From the NCBI GenBank assembly GCA_019594305.1, contig JAFDTZ010000128.1:1-5560 (forward strand): 5,560 nucleotides of DNA, written 5' to 3'. Numbering within the stretch: position 1 is the first letter of the stretch; every line of letters begins with the position of its first letter. A program made the position numbers and the translations under genes. Below are positions 1 through 4,757 of this stretch, in pieces. Source of the stretch: Thermoplasmata archaeon. GTDB lineage: Archaea > Thermoplasmatota > Thermoplasmata > Halarchaeoplasmatales > Halarchaeoplasmataceae. The notes under the pieces are model-generated. The model did not search any database, was not told the origin of the DNA, and saw only the letters and a list, made by a program, of their open reading frames with translations.

Positions 1-51
1 ACTACTACCAGGTGAGCGCGGTCAACACCGCCGGTGAAGGCGAGTTATCGG
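1..51 (+). repeat. Direct repeat, copy 1 (FN3 repeat DNA)
   Basis: The segment recurs 294 bases downstream at 295-345. The first 34 bases are identical, and the remainder differs at a few positions. The period of 294 bases is 98 codons, one FN3 domain, and the segment encodes the end of each domain (YYYQVSAVNTAGEGELS). It is an internal coding repeat, not a mobile element. Confidence 0.85.
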
Positions 52-869
52 AGGAAGTTAGCGCAACTCCGTCGGCGGACATCACCGTACCAGGTACGCC
101 AAGAAATCTTGAGGCCATACCTGGCAACGAGGAGGTATTCCTATCATGGGAACAGCCACTACATGACGGCGGAGCGGAGATAACCGAGTACCGGATATAC
201 AGGGGAACGACCAGCGGTGCGCTGAGCTACATCAATAGTGTCGGAGGCACGATAACGGCATACACGGATACAGGACTGACAAACGGTGTTACATACTACT
301 ACCAGGTGAGCGCGGTCAACACCGCCGGAGAAGGAGAATTATCGGTAGAAGTGGAAGTAACCACACCCATGGACGGTGAATTCACTCCCACGGAGGTCTA
401 TTTGAACGTAGTTCCTTTGACCGGTACTGCACCCCTGGAAGTCACCATAACCGTGAGTGCGGAGAATGCCGGCGACCTTTACGGTGAATTGGACCTGCTC
501 ATAGGCGGCACAGTGATATATTCACTTCAATTACACCCGGGAGCATACGGAGAGCACTCCGTCACACATACATTCGCTCACACCGGTACGTTCGAGATAG
601 TCTTTGGTGAACGTTCGGAAAGTGTTATCGTTAATGAAATGCCACCGGACGATGACGATAACGGCGACGACGAGGCCACCGGGATGGGTATGTTGATGTG
701 GGTGCTACCGCTGATCGCAGTCGTGATAATAGTGTTGGTAATTTTCATCATGAATAAGGGTAAATCGGCCGAACCGCCCTCGGATACAGAAGAGTATTTT
801 GTGGAAGAACCAGAAATGACCGAAATTGCGGAGGATATGGAACAAGCTGGTGAAGAACGGCAAGGATGA
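1..869 (+). CDS. Surface protein with fibronectin type III repeats and C-terminal membrane anchor (5' end outside window)
   Basis: Only the C-terminal end of this gene is present: the frame is open from base 1 with no start. Counting from the Val codon at base 12, residues 1-25 are the tail of one FN3 domain. Residues 27-119 are a complete FN3 domain (PGTPRNLEA start, core Trp at 46, YRIYRG, TYYYQVSAVN). Residues 125-208 form a beta-rich Ig- or PKD-like domain opening with the PLTGTAPLEVTITV pattern. An acidic linker (PPDDDDNGDD, 211-220) follows, then one hydrophobic segment at 226-247 and a strongly acidic cytoplasmic tail to 285. The layout suggests an extracellular stalk or adhesion protein held in the membrane by its C-terminus with the tail inside; the ligand is unknown. 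It is more GC-rich by eye than the rest of the window. Large anchored FN3/PKD proteins of this kind are common in Thermoplasmatota and other Euryarchaeota. Confidence 0.85.
   Translation, partial: YYQVSAVNTAGEGELSEEVSATPSADITVPGTPRNLEAIPGNEEVFLSWEQPLHDGGAEITEYRIYRGTTSGALSYINSVGGTITAYTDTGLTNGVTYYYQVSAVNTAGEGELSVEVEVTTPMDGEFTPTEVYLNVVPLTGTAPLEVTITVSAENAGDLYGELDLLIGGTVIYSLQLHPGAYGEHSVTHTFAHTGTFEIVFGERSESVIVNEMPPDDDDNGDDEATGMGMLMWVLPLIAVVIIVLVIFIMNKGKSAEPPSDTEEYFVEEPEMTEIAEDMEQAGEERQG
295..345 (+). repeat. Direct repeat, copy 2 (FN3 repeat DNA)
   Basis: This is the second copy of the segment at 1-51. Near identity at the DNA level, including silent positions in the first 34 bases, points to recent duplication or gene conversion between neighbouring FN3 domains. 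More copies probably lie upstream of the window. Confidence 0.85.
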
Positions 870-910
870 TAGTTGACACCATTTATCCTTGTTCGATATC
901 GACCATGGAT

Positions 911-919
911 AATTTATTT
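911..919 (+). promoter_or_regulatory. Candidate TATA box ahead of the small ORF / PqqB-like pair
   Basis: AATTTATTT is centred about 33 bases before the ATG at 948. An archaeal start site about 26 bases downstream would give a leader of a few bases. A second AT-rich site (CTATATC, near 1053-1059) lies about 26 bases before the ATG at 1082 and could drive a leaderless transcript of the PqqB-like gene alone. Neither has been tested. Confidence 0.3.
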
Positions 920-947
920 GCAATATTGTGGAGAGAAACAAGAGTAT

Positions 948-1085
948 ATGTTGATCATGGATGCATTCTTGGAGATATCATCTCTTGACGACATGTGTCC
1001 TGATAATTTACGGGGTGAAAAAGGTGAAATCATCACCCACATCCACAAAAGAACTATATCTCTCGAAATAATAGACAGGCCATGA
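948..1085 (+). CDS. Possible small ORF (45 aa) overlapping the start of the PqqB-like gene
   Basis: This frame could be opened from a TTG at 873 (70 aa), but the ATG at 948 is the better start. A GTGGAG purine stretch lies 13 bases upstream of it, and a TATA-like box (AATTTATTT, 911-919) sits about 30 bases ahead, which would give a short leader. The stop overlaps the next start as ATGA at 1082-1085, the arrangement typical of translational coupling. The predicted peptide is charged, with one Cys and no membrane segment, and ends THIHKRTISLEIIDRP. I do not recognise it. It does not resemble PqqA or PqqD. It may instead be a chance open frame in the leader of the following gene. Confidence 0.33.
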   Translation: MLIMDAFLEISSLDDMCPDNLRGEKGEIITHIHKRTISLEIIDRP

Positions 1086-1903
1086 AGGCCATAATTTTGG
1101 GGTCCGGTCAGGATGACGGCATACCGCATACGAGTTGTTTTTGTGAAATATGTGATAACGCCAGGCTGGAAAAGATATATCAACGCCTTGCCCCGTCTTT
1201 AGCCCTTATAAACGTTGCTGAAGATAAATGTCACATGATCGATGCATCTCCCGACATCAAGTTGCAGATGGATAGACTTTGTAAGTATAGAAAAAAGAAC
1301 GAGTGTTCTATAGACGCTCTGTTGCTGACCCATTCTCATTCCGGTCATTGTGGGGGGCTATGGCGTTTCGGTAAAGAATCTATGGATATTGAAGGGCTTA
1401 GAGTACTTTGTTCCACAAAAATGAAAGAATTTTTAGAAGGCAATTACCCATTCAGTCTTCTTGTTGAAAGGGGTAATATAGAGCTGAACGTTTTCGAGGT
1501 AGGCACATCCTTCACATTGGACGGTATTGGATATCAGGCATTTAATGTCCCTCATAGAGACGAAGCAGGAGATACTGTGGGATATTTGATTAGTGGAGAG
1601 AGGGAACTCTTCTACCTTCCCGATGTAGATTATCTCACAGAAGAGGTAATAGAGAAGATTAGCGGTGCTGACATAGCTTTTATAGATGGAACTTTCTATT
1701 CAAAGGATGAGATCAGAAGATATCGGGAGATCCCTCACCCAACTATGGAAAAAACCATGGCACAGTTAACGAACATAGATACGGAGATATATTTTACCCA
1801 TCTAAATCACACGAATCCCGCTAATCTAGAGGGGATGGTACAAAAGAATATTATAGATAACGGATTTTATATCGCCTTCGATGGGTTGGAGATAGATTTT
1901 TGA
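1082..1903 (+). CDS. PqqB-like metallo-beta-lactamase-fold protein (273 aa)
   Basis: Family signs run in order along the protein. The N-terminus has LGSGQDDGIPH followed by the Cys cluster CFCEIC (C19, C21, C24), which matches the structural zinc site of PqqB and PhnP. IDASPDI lies at 53-59. The metal motif THSHSGHCGGL covers 83-93. Further candidate ligands are H158 (VPHRD) and the LPDVDY segment (179-184). FIDGTFYSKDE (200-210) and THLNHTNP (239-246) closely follow the DGT and HINNTNP signatures of PqqB. The length is near that of family members (about 270-300 aa). The usual HxHxDH motif reads H84-S-H-S-G-H89, so the Asp is replaced by Gly and a normal two-metal centre is doubtful. PqqB itself acts in PQQ synthesis as an oxidoreductase-like or hydroxylating enzyme, but no pqqA, C, D or E is near, so PQQ synthesis should not be assumed. 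It is probably a cytoplasmic metal-dependent enzyme of unknown substrate. No good ribosome binding site is seen; the start overlaps the small upstream ORF. Confidence 0.85.
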   Translation: MKAIILGSGQDDGIPHTSCFCEICDNARLEKIYQRLAPSLALINVAEDKCHMIDASPDIKLQMDRLCKYRKKNECSIDALLLTHSHSGHCGGLWRFGKESMDIEGLRVLCSTKMKEFLEGNYPFSLLVERGNIELNVFEVGTSFTLDGIGYQAFNVPHRDEAGDTVGYLISGERELFYLPDVDYLTEEVIEKISGADIAFIDGTFYSKDEIRRYREIPHPTMEKTMAQLTNIDTEIYFTHLNHTNPANLEGMVQKNIIDNGFYIAFDGLEIDF

Positions 1904-1932
1904 AATATATCCGGCCGCTTTGTAAAAATATA

Positions 1933-1949
1933 GTTTGTTTCCAGTTTTT
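1933..1949 (+). terminator. Possible T-rich terminator after the PqqB-like gene
   Basis: Two T-rich runs (GTTTGTTT and GTTTTT) lie 30-45 bases after the stop codon. Archaeal transcription commonly ends in such U-rich stretches without a hairpin. The evidence is composition only. Confidence 0.25.
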
Positions 1950-1983
1950 ATATCTATCACCTGGTTTATTATCCTTTCAAATC

Positions 1984-1992
1984 CTTATAAAA
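1984..1992 (+). promoter_or_regulatory. TATA-like box (CTTATAAAA)
   Basis: This is a good match to an archaeal TATA element in a region with no downstream protein start. A start site would fall near 2013. The product would be a non-coding transcript running toward the hairpin at 2097-2142, which is why it is listed. Confidence 0.35.
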
Positions 1993-2012
1993 GATGTTTG
2001 TCGCCAGAGACA

Positions 2013-2142
2013 ATAAATTCCGAAAGAACTTACGCCGGTGGAGAGGTTTGGCAGATGAGCTTGATGGGTGAAGAAGTAATCTAGGGTAATAGCTGCTTGC
2101 GTTGGTATTAACAAAAATACTTTATTTTGTTCACCGACGTGA
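2013..2142 (+). ncRNA. Candidate small non-coding RNA ending in a hairpin
   Basis: The proposal combines the TATA-like box at 1984-1992 with the hairpin at 2097-2142. The hairpin has an outer stem of 10 pairs (2097-2106 with 2133-2142) and an inner stem of 7 pairs (AACAAAA 2110-2116 with TTTTGTT 2125-2131). A 3/1-base internal bulge and an 8-base loop separate them. Three outer pairs are G-U on this strand (2098-2141, 2099-2140, 2103-2136); they would be A-C mismatches if the opposite strand were transcribed, so an RNA read rightwards is favoured. CGCCGGTG (2033-2040) could pair 7 of 8 with CACCGACG (2132-2139) as an alternative fold. No tRNA, box C/D or other known class is recognised. Both ends are approximate. 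Confidence 0.28.
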
Positions 2143-2146
2143 AAAG

Positions 2147-2155
2147 TTATAAATA
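2147..2155 (+). promoter_or_regulatory. TATA-like box (TTATAAATA) with purine-rich BRE-like lead
   Basis: GAAAAG directly precedes TTATAAATA, giving the purine-rich BRE plus TATA layout of archaeal promoters. Transcription would begin near 2174, and the T6 run at 2267-2272 could end it. The resulting transcript of about 100 bases contains only very short ORFs (for example GTG at 2201, 11 codons). Confidence 0.35.
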
Positions 2156-2390
2156 TTCCGACTACAAAATAGAGGGTATTTCAGCCCACGACTTAAAGGT
2201 GAAGAGGCTAAAGATGGTGAGATCATACATCTAATATCCATGTGGAAATGGTTCCAGGATATCTGATTTTTTCCCGTTGTTATCCGTGGGTTTTTGAGGG
2301 AAAATTCAAACTGTTTTGCGATTCCAGGTGGGTGACAGATAACAATTCTTTTAATTTCTATACAACGTTTAATACACTATGGAGAGTATA

Positions 2391-2783
2391 TTAACCATAT
2401 CTTCTCATGCACTCATCGGGAGTCAATGTTCTATCTTTTAAAAACCAGAAATCTTTTTTCTTAGATGTCACAAGAATTAAAGGAGGCGTGTGGGCATGTG
2501 CACCTATCAGATAATATTGAGCATCGTCGCTACATTCTTTACCTCTGGACCCCCGGATAGCACCACATTCAGCTATTTAAGATTCCAATCTTTCGATCGT
2601 TATGTTCAATCTTTTTAACAGATTTTTTATCTGAGTCGCATCCCCTTTTTTGTTGATATGGTCGAACATATCTCTGCGTACGCCACTACGGGTAGTTTTT
2701 TCTCCATGATACGAATCAAGCCAATTAAAAAAATACTTTCGGGTGAATACATTTGTATCTAGGATCAATGGTGGAGATGGCAT
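2391..2783 (-). pseudogene. PIN-domain (VapC-like) ribonuclease gene broken by an in-frame TAA
   Basis: From an ATG at 2783 the frame encodes MPSPPLILDTNVFTR, the classic first strand and catalytic Asp (D9) of a PIN domain. It runs 68 codons to a TAA at 2579-2577. Reading on in the same frame gives 61 more codons to TAA at 2393-2391. This part contains SDDAQYYLIGA (acidic pair D86/D87) and LILVTSKKKDF (102-112), the typical second half of a PIN domain. The reconstructed length of 130 residues is the usual VapC size. A single base change (for example from CAA, GAA or AAA) would explain the stop. VapC-type proteins are Mg-dependent endoribonucleases, usually neutralised by a partner encoded just upstream. 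The start overlaps a TGA in another frame as TGATG (2785-2781), as expected for a coupled downstream gene. In the present sequence the domain is cut in half, so it is probably inactive unless read through. Confidence 0.7.
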
Positions 2784-3670
2784 CAGAGAGCACGCAGGAT
2801 TGCCCGATGTGTAATTATCTACAAATTCATCGATTATCTTTTCTGTTTCTATTTTGTCTTCCTTTCTCCATCTGTAGAACTCACTAATTGTTTTATATTC
2901 TAATAAGCTTGGATCCTTTTCTATGCCTGTTCGCATCAATCGGAAGTTTATCTTCCGAGTAATGTAGAACGTTCGGCGGAATGTTATCTCGTGCTTTTGG
3001 ATTCAATCTTAGATAATAACTGAATAAAAACCAAAAACCCGTTGAAATTTTTTCCAATATTTTGAAACGCCAGTTTTCACTTTCTAGTTTAGCCTCTATG
3101 AAGGTCCTGACAAGTTCGGTCTCTTCTTCGATCTCTTTAAAGTCGTGTATCGGGATAGTTTGTGAAGATAGGTTTTGACAATTCTTTGTAACTTTCCATA
3201 TCCCAATTATAGGCATTGTTTGTAACGTAGAACCGTTTTCTCAACTCTAAGAATTTTCTTTGGAATTCGTAAGGCGCGTACGAATAAACATCATCTATGA
3301 GTGTTTCAAAATTGTCGTAATAAATTTGTACTTAGGTGTCGACCTCCATCTCTATGGGATGTCCTTCCGGTCCTCTAAATAATTCGGGAGTGTCGTATTT
3401 CCAATCAACCGTCGTTTCATTTAATTCCACATTTGTCCATTCTAGATTAGCAGGCATCTTCTGCCTACAGACCCGGTCTCCATATCTGTACCAATAATGG
3501 GGTAATTTGAAATCGTCAAATTTGTTGTTGAGGAGTGACATAATTTTATTGAAGAATACTCCGTTCGGTTTATATCCTGTGACGGACTCGTACTTTTGGA
3601 TTATCAAGTAAGATGCATAGTGGATTAGTTTATCATCCATGGAAATTTTTCTATGTTCGTATTCGTACAT
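2784..3670 (-). pseudogene. Decayed gene upstream of the PIN gene: one in-frame stop, two frameshifts
   Basis: The ATG at 3670 has a good ribosome binding site (GAGGTG, five bases upstream). The first piece is 112 codons (LIHYASYLIIQKYESVTGYK, LPHYWYRYGDRV) to TAA at 3334-3332. The same frame then continues for 64 protein-like codons (LIDDVYSYAPYEFQRKFLEL) to a TAA at 3139-3137. Coding quality moves to a second frame (open about 3240-2893; EIEEETELVRTFIEAKLESE, NIPPNVLHYSEDKLPID). It moves again to a third frame from about 2936 (RTGIEKDPSLLEYKTISEFY), which runs into the PIN gene. Both changes go in the same direction, equal to one extra base each. Rebuilt, the protein would be roughly 290 residues, soluble and mostly helical. 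Its place before a PIN gene suggests an antitoxin or partner. The first piece faintly recalls Panacea/SocA-type antitoxin domains, but I cannot confirm this. Confidence 0.6.
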
Positions 3671-3804
3671 TTTAGCACCTCTTTATAGAACATGTAAACA
3701 TCCGTAAGGACAACCATTATTTTTGGATATTCAAGGGTTTCATCGAACAAGGTTTCCGTAGGCTCTTCGCTTTTTAAAAAGCCCTTTCCCCGGTTCTTTT
3801 CCAT
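3625..3804 (-). CDS. Possible small leading ORF of the decayed PIN operon (59 aa)
   Basis: The ATG at 3804 lies 30 bases from the centre of an AT-rich box (TTTTATTTTA on this strand, 3838-3829), which would fit a nearly leaderless message. The product starts MEKNRGKGFLKSEEPTE and includes LEYPKIMVVLTDVYMFYKEV. It has no recognised motif. It overlaps the next ORF (start 3670) by 46 bases in a different frame. This could be a real small protein, or the true N-terminus of the next gene cut off by a further frameshift. Protein-like character fades after about residue 45. Confidence 0.35.
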   Translation of the reverse strand: MEKNRGKGFLKSEEPTETLFDETLEYPKIMVVLTDVYMFYKEVLKCTNTNIEKFPWMIN

Positions 3805-3828
3805 TATGATACCAGTTTCTGAGGTCGA

Positions 3829-3838
3829 TAAAATAAAA
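3829..3838 (-). promoter_or_regulatory. TATA-like box for the leftward PIN operon
   Basis: TTTTATTTTA on the minus strand is placed so that transcription would begin a few bases before the ATG at 3804. It lies back to back with the cyanophycinase promoter, about 30 bases away. Confidence 0.35.
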
Positions 3839-3860
3839 CGTCTCGAAAAGGAAGCATAGC

Positions 3861-3868
3861 TTTAAATA
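3861..3868 (+). promoter_or_regulatory. TATA-like box for the cyanophycinase gene
   Basis: TTTAAATA is centred about 41 bases before the ATG at 3906. A start about 26 bases downstream would leave a leader of roughly 15 bases. No ribosome binding site is visible (GTAAACAAAA precedes the ATG), in line with other starts here. Confidence 0.4.
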
Positions 3869-3905
3869 CATCAATGGGAGATACCGTCCTCTGGTGTAAA
3901 CAAAA

Positions 3906-4745
3906 ATGAAAAAAGGTCCAATCGTCACCATCGGTGGTAATGTACCTCTCAGTCCAGAAGACGCGATTTTGCTTGAAATTATCCAATTGGCAAATGACAT
4001 AGCTAAGGGCAAACCTACCATAGCGATCATTCCAACCGCAAGTCAAACTACTCATGAAACCGGAGAGGCGTATTCAAAACTATTCAAAAAGCTGGGTGGA
4101 AAGCCGGTTGTCTTGAATCCGGAGTTTAGAGATAGTGCAAATCACCATGATCTAAGAGAGATTGTAGAAAAATCGCACGCTTTCTTCTTTACAGGTGGGA
4201 ATCAACTTCGGATAACCACTATGCTAGGTGGAACTAACCTTCTAAACACAATTCGTAAAAAACACGAGGAGGGTGCACTCATTGCAGGTACGAGTGCAGG
4301 CGCAGCTTGTCTGACAGGAACAATGATCGCCCACGGAGAAAGCGAAAACGCTTTAATCACGGGTGAATTAGAACTTTCACACGGTTTAAACTTTATCGAA
4401 AACGTAGTTATAGATACGCACTTCACATCCCGAGGCAGATTCCCCAGATTGATTCATGTGGTTGCTGAGAATCCGGGTGTACTGGGTATCGGTATAGGAG
4501 AGTGCACGGGTGCGATATGGGACTTAAATAAGAAAAAATTCGATGTAATAGGCAGTAGAAATCTGGTGGTAGTGGATGGGGTAACCATCACTGCAAGTAA
4601 CAAAGCAGATCTAAAACCGGGTGACCCCCTCTGTGTTGAAAACATCACAATCCATATACTCACCAAAGGGTCTAGCTACGATCTGGAATCTAGAAAGGCA
4701 ACTTTACCACCTGTCGTCATCGATAAGGCCGATGTTGAGATCTGA
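3906..4745 (+). CDS. cphB: Cyanophycinase (peptidase family S51)
   Basis: This is a cytoplasmic serine hydrolase that cuts cyanophycin (multi-L-arginyl-poly-L-aspartate) into beta-Asp-Arg dipeptides, which are later split by isoaspartyl dipeptidases. The 279-residue length matches the family (about 270-280). Visible signatures are GGN near the N-terminus (10-12), IAIIPTAS (39-46), FFFTGGNQLR (93-102), and the nucleophile elbow GTSAGAA (128-134) with Ser130. DTHFTSRGRFPRL (170-182) supplies a conserved His172, and GIGIGECTG (194-202) supplies a conserved acidic residue. GELELSHGL (153-161) is also typical. The neighbour on the other strand is the matching synthetase, which strongly supports cyanophycin as the substrate rather than another S51 role. 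The gene is intact, and its TGA lies inside a palindrome shared with the convergent gene. Another S51 peptidase acting on a different peptide is the main alternative. Confidence 0.92.
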   Translation: MKKGPIVTIGGNVPLSPEDAILLEIIQLANDIAKGKPTIAIIPTASQTTHETGEAYSKLFKKLGGKPVVLNPEFRDSANHHDLREIVEKSHAFFFTGGNQLRITTMLGGTNLLNTIRKKHEEGALIAGTSAGAACLTGTMIAHGESENALITGELELSHGLNFIENVVIDTHFTSRGRFPRLIHVVAENPGVLGIGIGECTGAIWDLNKKKFDVIGSRNLVVVDGVTITASNKADLKPGDPLCVENITIHILTKGSSYDLESRKATLPPVVIDKADVEI

Positions 4746-4757
4746 TAGCACTATCAG
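4742..4757. terminator. Palindrome spanning both stop codons of the convergent cphB/cphA genes
   Basis: CTGATAG-CA-CTATCAG is a perfect 7-base inverted repeat with a 2-base centre. It contains the TGA of the cyanophycinase gene (4743-4745) and the TGA of the synthetase gene (4756-4754 on the minus strand). It may act as a short hairpin at the 3' ends of both messages. T-rich DNA follows on the rightward side (TTTTATTTTAG, near 4769-4779), which could end cphB transcription. Confidence 0.5.

Larger units (their letters stand above)
1904..2390. other. Gene-poor region with promoters and hairpin
   Basis: No protein gene with a credible start was found on either strand. The region holds a T-rich stretch just after the PqqB-like gene, a TATA-like box at 1984-1992, a long imperfect hairpin at 2097-2142, and a second TATA-like box at 2147-2155. 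A T6 run at 2267-2272 comes next, and then a short inverted repeat (TTTTCCC 2269-2275 with GGGAAAA 2298-2304). A 36-codon open frame without a start codon ends at TGA 2264-2266, right before the T6 run. It reads like protein (LKGEEAKDGEIIHLI) and may be a gene remnant or chance. The rest shows nothing I can interpret. Confidence 0.6.

Noticed and set aside
705..1183. Minus-strand ORFs of 78 and 89 codons opposite the end of the FN3 gene and the start of the PqqB-like gene
   Set aside because: They are antisense to better-supported coding or leader sequence. Their residue make-up is unusual (runs of Phe, His, Trp, Tyr), and no motif or good start is seen.
1082..1903. PQQ biosynthesis locus
   Set aside because: Only one PqqB-like gene is present. 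No precursor peptide with the PqqA motif, radical SAM PqqE, PqqC or PqqD is seen, and the metal motif is altered.
2040..2140. tRNA or box C/D guide RNA in the gene-poor region
   Set aside because: No T-arm GTTCRA pattern, cloverleaf or CCA-type end is present. The TGATG-like and CTGA-like strings are not spaced as C and D boxes.
2577..3334. Reassigned TAA codon as an explanation for the in-frame stops
   Set aside because: The rebuilt PIN gene itself ends at a TAA (2393-2391), two frameshifts would still need explaining, and the neighbouring genes show no in-frame TAA. Gene decay is simpler.
3740..4055. Minus-strand ORFs of 96 and 83 codons overlapping the start of the cyanophycinase gene
   Set aside because: They are mirror frames of cphB. 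They run through both divergent promoter boxes and carry no recognised motif.
4202..4666. Minus-strand ORFs of 74 and 70 codons inside the cyanophycinase gene
   Set aside because: They lie entirely antisense to a clear enzyme gene, and the Ser/Pro/Val-rich products look like shadow frames.
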